A DNA stretch of 10,440 nt from an uncultured Clostridia bacterium (GTDB taxonomy: Bacteria; Bacillota; Clostridia; TANB77; CAG-508): positions 1 to 10,440 of the forward strand of contig CALXAW010000043.1 in NCBI GenBank assembly GCA_944386375.1, in the 5' to 3' direction. Within the stretch, counting starts at the first letter, position 1. Each line of letters starts with the position of its first letter. The notes under the pieces were generated by a model that saw nothing but the letters and a program-made list of their open reading frames with translations, ran no database searches and had not been told where the DNA came from. This document shows positions 1 through 5,931 of this stretch, one piece after another. The translations under genes were made by a program, and so were the position numbers.

Positions 1-8
1 AATTATAT

Positions 9-14
9 TATAAT
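9..14 (+). promoter_or_regulatory. -10 box of the small-peptide (toxin) promoter
   Basis: A perfect TATAAT lies six bases before G20, which would be the transcription start. The -35 element would fall beyond the left edge of the window, so only half of the promoter can be seen. The start at about 20 coincides with the first base of the hairpin that covers the ribosome binding site, which supports this placement. Confidence 0.55.
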
Positions 15-19
15 AATTA

Positions 20-53
20 GTGTTCCCGCCTTCCTTAAAGGAGGTGACAACAC
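20..53 (+). promoter_or_regulatory. 5' stem-loop sequestering the toxin Shine-Dalgarno
   Basis: GTGTT (20-24) is fully complementary to AACAC (49-53). CTTCC (30-34) pairs with GGAGG (40-44, one G-U pair) around a TTAAA loop. The SD (GGAGGT, 40-45) is thus inside the inner stem, and the outer stem ends directly before the ATG at 54. In Fst/par-type toxin mRNAs a 5' stem-loop hides the SD in this way to delay translation until the antitoxin RNA has paired; the analogy is inference. The pairing was worked out by eye without folding energies. Confidence 0.55.
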
Positions 54-119
54 ATGGGAATATTTGCAAAACTAATTGTATTGGTTTTGATATATCTTAT
101 TCTTAAGATGTTCGACTGA
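54..119 (+). CDS. 21-residue hydrophobic peptide, candidate type I toxin
   Basis: ATG at 54 follows a near-perfect SD (AAAGGAGGTGA, 38-47) at normal spacing, and the frame closes at TGA 117-119. The peptide starts MGIFAKL, has a hydrophobic core of Ile, Leu and Val (about residues 7-17), and ends KMFD. This is one short membrane-spanning helix with Lys near both ends. It is followed by a strong intrinsic terminator. An antisense promoter faces it from the other side. Peptide size, strong but hidden SD, and convergent antisense RNA together fit a type I toxin that acts on the membrane. I do not recognise it as a named family; Fst itself is longer (about 33 residues) with a charged tail. It could instead be a small membrane regulator or a leader peptide, but no downstream gene lies on this strand. 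Confidence 0.6.
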   Translation: MGIFAKLIVLVLIYLILKMFD

Positions 120-128
120 TACATAGTT

Positions 129-159
129 AAAGACTAGAGTCCACACCTCTAGTCTTTTT
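129..159 (+). terminator. Intrinsic terminator, probably shared by toxin mRNA and antisense RNA
   Basis: A perfect 11-bp stem (129-139 with 147-157) with a 7-base loop (TCCACAC) is followed by a T5 run at 155-159. It lies 9 bases after the peptide stop codon. On the minus strand the same stem is followed by TTTAACT, a weak U-tract, so it could also end the antisense RNA. Because both RNAs would contain it, their loops and stems are fully complementary, as in par-type loci with one bidirectional terminator. Confidence 0.85.
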
Positions 160-227
160 GTTTGCTCCTATGGGAATATTTATAAAACTTTTAAATTTAA
201 GAATGGAGGTTATTCTCATTCTTATAT
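130..227 (-). ncRNA. Candidate antisense antitoxin RNA (par RNA II-like)
   Basis: A near-consensus promoter at 234-262 predicts a start at about A227. Transcription would run left through a 5' hairpin (224-217 pairing with 205-198, 8 bp), then the complement of the toxin start region (189-170), and end at the shared stem-loop (157-129), about 98 nt in all. No ORF of note lies in it on this strand. The 5' hairpin loop carries ACCTC, complementary to part of the toxin SD. In Fst-type systems such an RNA pairs with the toxin mRNA at the terminator loop and then at the repeats, blocking translation. The exact ends are inferred from the promoter and stem positions. Confidence 0.6.
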
Positions 228-233
228 ATTAAT

Positions 234-262
234 ATTATACTCAGGTTTTTTAAAAAAGTCAA
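234..262 (-). promoter_or_regulatory. Near-consensus sigma-A promoter for the antisense RNA
   Basis: On the minus strand TTGACT (262-257) and TATAAT (239-234) are separated by exactly 17 bases, which is close to the ideal housekeeping promoter. It points away from RNase J and towards the small-peptide locus. The only transcript it can make before the 129-157 stem-loop is the ~100-nt antisense RNA. Such strength suits a labile antitoxin RNA that must be made in excess. Confidence 0.8.
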
Positions 263-278
263 TATTAAAAAGAAAAAA

Positions 279-296
279 ATTGTAAAAATTTACAAT
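279..296. repeat. Small perfect inverted repeat upstream of the antisense promoter
   Basis: ATTGTAAA and TTTACAAT form a perfect 8-bp inverted repeat with a 2-base centre, about 17 bases upstream of the -35 box of the antisense promoter. It could be an operator or simply AT-rich chance; nothing in the sequence decides between these. Confidence 0.3.
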
Positions 297-330
297 ATTA
301 ATAGCAAAACCTATTTAAACTTAATAGATG

Positions 331-350
331 GGTAACAAATAGGTAACAAA
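331..350. repeat. Two direct repeats GGTAACAAA spaced one helical turn
   Basis: GGTAACAAA occurs at 331-339 and 342-350, an 11-base period, followed by a weaker GTTAATACC. The repeats lie between the antisense promoter and the RNase J terminator. Two copies are too few to call iterons. They may be nothing, or a binding site for a protein on one face of the helix. Confidence 0.25.
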
Positions 351-355
351 CAGTT

Positions 356-383
356 AATACCAGGCTGTAAAAAGCCTGGTATT
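356..383 (-). terminator. Stem-loop terminator after RNase J
   Basis: A perfect 10-bp inverted repeat (AATACCAGGC at 356-365 and its complement at 374-383, loop 8 bases) starts 12 bases past the RNase J stop codon in the direction of transcription. The sequence after it on the minus strand (AACTGTTTGTTACC) is only moderately T-rich, so termination may be incomplete, or the stem may mainly protect the mRNA 3' end. Confidence 0.6.
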
Positions 384-394
384 ACTGCATTTTG

Positions 395-2251
395 CTATAC
401 TTCCATAATAATTGGTATTATCATTGGGTTTCTTCTTGTTTTATTAAATATATAGTCTTTTAGGTTTTCTTTTACTGTTCCCTTTATTGTTGACCAGTCA
501 CGTATTCCCTCATCTTCGCATTTTTTTATTTCATATTTTACTACTGCCTTTACTTCGTCCATTAAATTTTCTGCTTCTCTTACATATACAAAGCCTCTAG
601 AAATAACATCTGGCCCTGCTACTACTTCGCCTGTATTTGCATCCATAGTAAGTACTATAACAATTAAACCTTCTTGAGACAAGTGTTGTCTGTCTCTTAA
701 AACTATATTTCCTACATCTCCTACACCTAGTCCATCTACTAAAATCTTTCCATTTGGTACAGTACCTGTAAGTTTTGCTGTATCTGCATTTATTTCTAAA
801 ATTCTACCATTTGTCATCATAAATATATTTTCTTTTTCTACTCCCATTTTTATAGCTGTTTCGCTATGTGCTATTAAATGTTTATATTCACCATGAACAG
901 GTATAAAATATTTTGGATTAGTTAATGCAAATATTAACTTTTGTTCTTCTTGGCAAGCATGTCCTGAAACATGAACATGCTCTAATGCACTATATACAAC
1001 TTCTGCACCTATTTGCATTAAGTCGTCTATTACTTTAGAAATATATTTTTCGTTTCCTGGTATTGGATTAGCAGAAATTATTACTAAGTCATTTGGAGTT
1101 ATTTTTACTTTTCTGTGTTCTCCTGATGCCATTCTTGTTAGTGCAGACATAGATTCTCCTTGACTTCCTGTTGTAATAATTACTAATTGCTCGTCTGTAT
1201 AATTTGATATTACATCTATATCTATAAATATATTATCTGGACAATTTATATAGCCCAATTCTTTTGCAGTAGCAATCATATTTATCATACTTCTACCACT
1301 TACAGCAATTTTTCTGCCATATTTAACTGCACAATCTATAATTTGTTGTACTCTGTGAACATTTGATGCAAATGTTGCAATAATAATTCTTTTTGTACAA
1401 TGTAAAAATAGTTTGTCAAACACATCTCCTACAGATTGCTCAGACATAGTAAAGCCCTTTCTTTCTGCATTTGTGCTATCTGACAATAAAGCTAAAATTC
1501 CTTCACTTCCTAATTCTGCAATTCTTCCTAAGTTAATAAGTTTATTGTCTATTGGTGTATAATCTACTTTAAAATCTCCTGTATGAAGTATATTTCCTAT
1601 TGGTGTTTTTATTGCTAACATTACACTATCTGGTATACTATGTGAGCTTTGTATAAATTCTATTTTAAAACTTCCTAGTTTTATTTCTTCTCCTGCTTTT
1701 ACTATATGCATTTCTGTACTTTTAGTTAGTCTATGCTCATCTAATTTATTTTTTATTAGACCTGCTGTTAATCTTGTTGCATATATTGGAATATTTATTT
1801 GTTTTAGTACATAAGGAATAGCTCCTATATGGTCTTCGTGACCATGTGTTATTATCATTCCTTTTATTTTTTCTTTATTTCTCACTAAATATGTTACATC
1901 TGGTATTACTAGGTCTACACCTAACATATCATCTCCTGGGAATGTCATTCCACAATCTATTACTATTATTTCACTTTCGTATTCTATAACTGTTATGTTT
2001 TTTCCGACCTCATGTAGTCCACCTAATGGTATGATTTTTATAGTTCCATTTTTAGAAATTTGTTGCTTTCTTCTATTTATTCCCTTTGGTAAATTTCTTG
2101 TTGCTTTAATTAAACCTCCTTCCTCTTTTTTAGTTTCCGTTTTTTTCCTTTTCTCATTACTTTTTTTCAAGGCATTATGTGGTTCTTCGCTATTACCACT
2201 TTTTCTTGTTCTATGCCTTGTTTTGCCTTTTTTTAAATTTTCTTCTGTCAT
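395..2251 (-). CDS. rnj: Ribonuclease J (metallo-beta-lactamase/beta-CASP RNase)
   Basis: The product is a 618-residue RNase J, which combines endonuclease and 5'-to-3' exonuclease activity in mRNA turnover and rRNA maturation, acting in the cytoplasm. Visible motifs are HGHEDH (about residues 136-141, zinc ligands), SGHA (429-432) and PVHGE (451-455), with the beta-CASP region between the two halves of the lactamase fold and a C-terminal domain after about 460. The first ~65 residues are a Lys/Arg-rich tail that is not part of the catalytic core and could aid RNA binding. I place the start at the ATG at 2251. It has GAAAGGAGAG just upstream, and the promoter at 2275-2303 starts transcription at about 2268, downstream of the alternative ATG at 2272. 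The gene follows the ROK kinase gene by 55 bases but has its own promoter. Length and motifs are normal for the family. Confidence 0.97.
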   Translation of the reverse strand: MTEENLKKGKTRHRTRKSGNSEEPHNALKKSNEKRKKTETKKEEGGLIKATRNLPKGINRRKQQISKNGTIKIIPLGGLHEVGKNITVIEYESEIIVIDCGMTFPGDDMLGVDLVIPDVTYLVRNKEKIKGMIITHGHEDHIGAIPYVLKQINIPIYATRLTAGLIKNKLDEHRLTKSTEMHIVKAGEEIKLGSFKIEFIQSSHSIPDSVMLAIKTPIGNILHTGDFKVDYTPIDNKLINLGRIAELGSEGILALLSDSTNAERKGFTMSEQSVGDVFDKLFLHCTKRIIIATFASNVHRVQQIIDCAVKYGRKIAVSGRSMINMIATAKELGYINCPDNIFIDIDVISNYTDEQLVIITTGSQGESMSALTRMASGEHRKVKITPNDLVIISANPIPGNEKYISKVIDDLMQIGAEVVYSALEHVHVSGHACQEEQKLIFALTNPKYFIPVHGEYKHLIAHSETAIKMGVEKENIFMMTNGRILEINADTAKLTGTVPNGKILVDGLGVGDVGNIVLRDRQHLSQEGLIVIVLTMDANTGEVVAGPDVISRGFVYVREAENLMDEVKAVVKYEIKKCEDEGIRDWSTIKGTVKENLKDYIFNKTRRNPMIIPIIMEV

Positions 2252-2274
2252 AATCTCTCCTTTCAATGCCATTT

Positions 2275-2303
2275 ATTATACTATAAAATATTGTATAAGT
2301 CAA
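2275..2303 (-). promoter_or_regulatory. Consensus sigma-A promoter for RNase J
   Basis: On the minus strand TTGACT (2303-2298) and TATAAT (2280-2275) are separated by exactly 17 bases. The expected start is about 2268-2269, giving a 5' leader of only about 17 bases that contains the RNase J SD. The -35 box lies just past the stop codon of the ROK gene (2307-2309). RNase J can therefore be transcribed independently of the upstream genes. Confidence 0.8.
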
Positions 2304-2306
2304 ATT

Positions 2307-3200
2307 TTATACGAGTGTTGTTCCTATCATACCAGCATTGTTTCCTAAAGTTGCAGCATTTATTATTATATCTTCTCTTTTATTAAATAATAAATTTCCA
2401 TCTAAAATTTTAGACTTTATTTTAGGCAATAGTATGTCTGCATAGTATGTAAAACTTCCGCCAATACCGATAGCTTCTGGCTCAAATATGTTTATTAAAT
2501 TTGAAATACCAATACTTAAATTTTCTGTAAATTCGTCTATTATATTTTCTACAGCTGGATCTTGTTGCTCTTTTTCTACTTTTTTTAATAACTCTTCCCC
2601 ACTTATTTTTTCGTCTAAATTTAATTCATTTATTACTTCTTGCTTAAATACTTTCATTGAGCCATATCTTTCAAAGCATCCTCTTTTTCCGCAATTGCAT
2701 AATCTACCATTTTTAGTTATTATCATATGCCCAAATTCAAAGCCAGGAACTTTTTTTGGGTCTAGCAATTTATGGTTAAAAACTACTGCTCCTCCAATTC
2801 CTGTACCTAGTGTTAAAAATAATGAATTTTCATATTCTTTTATTGCTCCATATGTACTTTCTGCTATAGCTGCACATTTCGCATCATTTTTTATTTTTAT
2901 TGGTAAATTAATTTCTTTACTTAATCTACCTACTATGTCATAATTTTCTAAACCTAAATTTACAGCTTTTATTATTTTTCTTTCGTTTACTGTTCCTGGA
3001 ATTGCAATTCCTATACTTTCTACCTTATGGAATTCTATTATTTTTTTTACACTTGTTAAAATATAATTTTCTATTATATCTTTTATATTTCTTTTGTCTT
3101 CTTCTAATATTTGTATATCTTCTTGTGTTAATATTTTTCCATTTTCGTCTATTGCACCTACAGAAATGTGGCTTCCTCCTAAATCAATTCCAATTTTCAT
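2307..3200 (-). CDS. ROK-family sugar kinase (glucokinase-like)
   Basis: This 297-residue protein is an ATP-dependent sugar kinase of the ROK family, most likely phosphorylating glucose or a related hexose in the cytoplasm. The phosphate-binding DLGGS is at residues 6-10 and the catalytic Asp in KNDA is at 105-106. A second nucleotide loop LGTGIGG is at 131-137. The ROK zinc signature is H158 in EFGH with C168, C170 and C175 in CNCGKRGC. It has no N-terminal helix-turn-helix, so it is a kinase and not a ROK repressor such as XylR or NagC. The start is ATG 3200 because AAGGAGGAAG sits directly upstream and the DLGGS motif is then at its usual place; the open frame runs further up to 3365, but that part is inverted-repeat DNA. 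N-acetylglucosamine or mannose kinase activity cannot be excluded. Confidence 0.92.
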   Translation of the reverse strand: MKIGIDLGGSHISVGAIDENGKILTQEDIQILEEDKRNIKDIIENYILTSVKKIIEFHKVESIGIAIPGTVNERKIIKAVNLGLENYDIVGRLSKEINLPIKIKNDAKCAAIAESTYGAIKEYENSLFLTLGTGIGGAVVFNHKLLDPKKVPGFEFGHMIITKNGRLCNCGKRGCFERYGSMKVFKQEVINELNLDEKISGEELLKKVEKEQQDPAVENIIDEFTENLSIGISNLINIFEPEAIGIGGSFTYYADILLPKIKSKILDGNLLFNKREDIIINAATLGNNAGMIGTTLV

Positions 3201-3258
3201 TTTCAACTTCCTCCTTAAAAGACTATATCGTTGGAACATAGTAACTCTTATATACCAC

Positions 3259-3460
3259 GAAGAATTAAATTTCGCTTTAGCAAAATTTAATTCTTCTAAC
3301 ATTATACTAATTAGAAAGTATGACTTTCTAATTAGTATAATAGTCGCTGTGCTCCACCGTTGCACACAAATTTTATTTCATAAAATTTGGCGCGCGAACA
3401 AATACGCGATGTGTAACTATGCTAAAATGTTAAAATGTTTTAATCACATCGCTTTTGTTC
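3259..3460. repeat. Intergenic cluster of five inverted repeats
   Basis: The gap between the ROK kinase and PilC holds five inverted repeats. (1) A 14-bp perfect stem 3259-3272/3283-3296. (2) A 19-bp perfect stem 3301-3319/3323-3341 with a 3-base centre. (3) TGTGC/GCACA, 3348-3352/3362-3366. (4) AAATTTTA/TAAAATTT, 3368-3375/3381-3388. (5) A compound stem 3396-3402/3454-3460 plus 3406-3413/3445-3452 that ends on the PilC stop codon. The stretch around 3342-3412 is more GC-rich (CCGTTGCAC, GGCGCGCG) than its AT-rich surroundings. None of the stems has a good U-tract, so plain terminators are unlikely. A multi-copy intergenic element (REP- or MITE-like) or a processing barrier separating pil from rok-rnj is more likely; this is inference. 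I see no credible gene here. Confidence 0.7.
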
Positions 3461-4809
3461 TAAACATCATAAGCAGAGAATAAGAAGTTACCCATATATA
3501 CTTGAACACATGGTACTAGTACAACAAGTACGAAGAATATTAAAACAATACCAACTATAACATACACTATTTGTGGTAACACTTTCATTATTCTTTCTAA
3601 TTGATTGTTTATTTCTATATCCATATATTCTATTAATTTTTTCATCATCTCTGGCAAGTCTGTTTGCATACCTATTTTTAACATTTCTGTTGTCATTGAT
3701 GATGATAAATTAGATTTTTCAAATGGCTCTATCCATGATGTTCCTATTAATGTATTATTTATTGCGTTTTCTACCATAGATAGCATTATATAATTTTTAA
3801 CTACGTTTTTACTTACATCTAATGCCTCTTGAATTCTCATTCCATTTTCTAAGTTTAGATGCATTGCTTTCATTAATCTAGAAAAGTCTAATGCATAAAT
3901 TAGTTTTCCAAATACAGGCATTGTATATTTAAAATAGTGGAAACTGTATTTTCCTTTTGGCGTATTTACATAGTATATTATAATAATTGCTACTACTGCA
4001 ATTATGCCAGTTGGAATATACCAATAAGCTATTAACATATTTATAAAGTCTTGGAACCATAGTGTTATTGCTGGTAATGTATCTTTTGTACCAAGCTCCT
4101 CAAATACACCTTGTATTGCAGGTATTGCATATAAAGTTCCAACTAAAAGCATTACTATTAATAAAACAAATTGAATAAGATTTGGTATTAATATGCTTTT
4201 TAATTTTAAATTTATTCTTTCTGTATCCTCTAAGTATGCCAACGCTTGCTCTAGCGAATTTGTAAGTGACCCAGAAAGTTCCCCTACTTTTATCATGTTA
4301 GTATAAATATATGGAAATATATTAGAATAATATTCCATAGTTGTATACATATTTTCTCCTGATTCTACACCTTCTAATATATCTTCTAATACCCCTCTAA
4401 AAGTCATATTTTCTGTACTTTCTATTATCGTATTTAAAGCATGTATATTATTAAAATTTGCTTTTTTAAGTAAATAGAAATTTTGTGTAAATACTTTTAT
4501 ATCTTTTTGTGTTATTTTTTCTGTTTTAGTTAAATATAAGTTTATTCTTTCTATTGTTGATAATTTTTTAATTTGTCTATTTACAACTTGAGCAGTATTA
4601 GCATATTTCATAACTTCACTATTAGGAGCAGTGTTTTTTCTTTTTTGTTTTCTAACTCCTGTGTTTCTATAAGCTGTTTGTATTACATCTATTGGTGTTA
4701 AATCATTGTGTTTTAGCTTTTTTAATAATGCTTGTTTACTTGGCTCTTCTACTCTATTTTTTACAATTAGACCTGTTTTAGTTACTGCTCTGTAAACAAA
4801 TGTAGGCAT
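3460..4809 (-). CDS. pilC: PilC, type IV pilus inner-membrane platform protein (GspF family)
   Basis: This 449-residue GspF-family protein is the membrane platform on which the PilB and PilT ATPases act to extend and retract the fibre. It opens with the family start MPTFVYRAVTKTG, followed by the short N-terminal domain to about 45. A basic Lys/Arg-rich linker runs to about 95. Two GspF cytoplasmic repeats follow, with VGELSGSL at 175-182 and the equivalent KIGMQTDLPEMM at about 378-389. Membrane segments are at about 209-231, 260-281 and 413-434. Length is a little above the usual ~400 because of the basic linker. ATG 4809 has AGGGGTGAG upstream, overlapping the end of pilT 12 bases away, so the two are probably translationally coupled. 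It is the last gene of the pil cluster. GspF of a type II secretion system is the alternative, but the adjacent PilT argues for pili. Confidence 0.95.
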   Translation of the reverse strand: MPTFVYRAVTKTGLIVKNRVEEPSKQALLKKLKHNDLTPIDVIQTAYRNTGVRKQKRKNTAPNSEVMKYANTAQVVNRQIKKLSTIERINLYLTKTEKITQKDIKVFTQNFYLLKKANFNNIHALNTIIESTENMTFRGVLEDILEGVESGENMYTTMEYYSNIFPYIYTNMIKVGELSGSLTNSLEQALAYLEDTERINLKLKSILIPNLIQFVLLIVMLLVGTLYAIPAIQGVFEELGTKDTLPAITLWFQDFINMLIAYWYIPTGIIAVVAIIIIYYVNTPKGKYSFHYFKYTMPVFGKLIYALDFSRLMKAMHLNLENGMRIQEALDVSKNVVKNYIMLSMVENAINNTLIGTSWIEPFEKSNLSSSMTTEMLKIGMQTDLPEMMKKLIEYMDIEINNQLERIMKVLPQIVYVIVGIVLIFFVLVVLVPCVQVYMGNFLFSAYDV

Positions 4810-4821
4810 TTTTACTCACCC

Positions 4822-5916
4822 CTATCTTTTGATTTTCATTTGCATAATTGTTCTATTTAAAATCTCTACATTTTTATCTTCTATTTGCGACTTAGCTTGC
4901 TCTAATGTTATTTTATCTTCTACAAATAATTTAGCAAGAGAATTTATTAGTCCAATACTTCCTTTATCTGCATTACTTTGTATTGCATCTTCTATTTCAG
5001 AAACACTTAATTTTTCCTTTCTTATAACACCAGATACTACATTATCTACTACCATAACTTCTGGAACTAATACCAATTTTCCGTCTGTTCCTTTTAATAA
5101 TCTTTGTGATAATACTAGTTTTAGTAATGAAGATAATAAATATTTAATTGATTCTTGCTCTTTTACCTCATAAAAGTTTATCATTCTGTCTATTGTTTCT
5201 GCACATGATTTTGTGTGTAATGTACCTATTACTAAGTGTCCTGACTCTGCCATTTCTATGGCTGCTTCCATTGTTTCTTTATCACGAATTTCTCCTATTA
5301 TTAATATATCGCAGTCTTCTCTTAGTGAGTTTTTAACACCATCACTAAAGTTTAAAACATCTCTACCTTTTCCTATTTCTTTTTGAACTATTAGTGATTT
5401 TTTAGATCTATGTTTATATTCTACTGGGTTTTCTAATGTTAGTATTTTTTTATTTTGATTTTCGTTAATTTCATTTACCAAAGCATTTAATGTTGTTGTT
5501 TTTCCTGAATTTGTTTTTCCTGTAACTAGTATTAAACCTTGTGGTTGATACATCATTCTTCTTACAACATCTGGCACACCTAAAGACTCATAAGTAGGTA
5601 ATTCGTTTTTTATTAATCTTAAAGTACATATAGGTACTTCGTCTGCTAAAGAAATATTTACTCTTAAACGTATATCTTTATATTCATATGACATATCTAA
5701 TCTTTTAGTTTTGTTAAAAATTTCGTCTTTATCTAAATTACCTTTAACTAAAAAGTCATATATTTCGTTCATGTCTTCTGGTGTTAATACTTCTGAACCT
5801 CTTACTGGTGTTAATTCTCTTATAATTCTAAGCATTGGCTTATTGTCGCATATTAAGTGCACATCAGAAGCATCCAGCCTTATAGCCTCGTCTAGAATTT
5901 TGTTCATATCTATCAT
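4822..5916 (-). CDS. pilT: PilT, type IV pilus retraction ATPase
   Basis: The 364-residue secretion-type hexameric ATPase has the PilT layout: an N-terminal PAS-like domain containing LDASDVHL (about 14-21), Walker A GKTNSGKT (133-140), the Asp box region TLENPVEY (160-167), Walker B LIIGEIRD (205-212) and the His box GTLHT (231-235). The MshEN domain and tetracysteine module seen in the neighbouring PilB are absent, which identifies it as the retraction ATPase. In the Asp box, Asn163 stands where Asp is usual (EDP). Start at 5916 is supported by AAGGAGGAATT eight bases upstream. It lies 15 bases after pilB and 12 before pilC. Retraction drives twitching motility and DNA uptake in related systems; which of these applies here cannot be read from the sequence. 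Confidence 0.94.
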   Translation of the reverse strand: MIDMNKILDEAIRLDASDVHLICDNKPMLRIIRELTPVRGSEVLTPEDMNEIYDFLVKGNLDKDEIFNKTKRLDMSYEYKDIRLRVNISLADEVPICTLRLIKNELPTYESLGVPDVVRRMMYQPQGLILVTGKTNSGKTTTLNALVNEINENQNKKILTLENPVEYKHRSKKSLIVQKEIGKGRDVLNFSDGVKNSLREDCDILIIGEIRDKETMEAAIEMAESGHLVIGTLHTKSCAETIDRMINFYEVKEQESIKYLLSSLLKLVLSQRLLKGTDGKLVLVPEVMVVDNVVSGVIRKEKLSVSEIEDAIQSNADKGSIGLINSLAKLFVEDKITLEQAKSQIEDKNVEILNRTIMQMKIKR

Positions 5917-5931
5917 TTAAAATTCCTCCTT

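Larger units (their letters stand above)
54..189 (+). repeat. Direct repeat pair (54-73 and 170-189) flanking the terminator
   Basis: The 20 bases covering the peptide start codon and next codons (54-73) recur at 170-189 with 18 of 20 identical. ATGGGAATATTT is exact, two bases differ, then AAAACT is exact. Copy 2 lies beyond the terminator and has no SD before it. Read from the minus strand, copy 2 yields RNA complementary to the toxin start region. This is the role of the direct repeats in Fst-type par loci. A degenerate tandem duplication of the toxin gene is the alternative origin. Confidence 0.7.

Noticed and set aside
170..232. A 20-codon ORF on the plus strand starting MGIFIKLL, a possible second toxin copy
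   Set aside because: It shares the first four residues with the peptide at 54-119, but it has no Shine-Dalgarno and follows directly after the terminator. The match is better explained by the direct repeat used by the antisense RNA; a decayed duplicate remains possible.
3301..3341. Intrinsic terminator of the pil operon at the 19-bp palindrome
   Set aside because: The stem is AT-rich and is followed by GTTAGAAG on the minus strand, without a T-run. A role in ending transcription is not excluded but is not supported.
3201..3365. N-terminal extension of the ROK kinase up to an ATG at 3365
   Set aside because: The added 55 residues are translated inverted-repeat DNA, family members begin close to the DLGGS motif, and the SD AAGGAGGAAG points to ATG 3200.
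3259..3460. CRISPR array
   Set aside because: The repeats are inverted and all different; there is no direct repeat unit with regular spacers.
3094..3483. A 129-codon plus-strand open frame across the ROK 5' end and the inverted repeats
   Set aside because: It is antisense to ROK for its first part and then runs through palindromic spacer; it has no SD and no recognisable domain.
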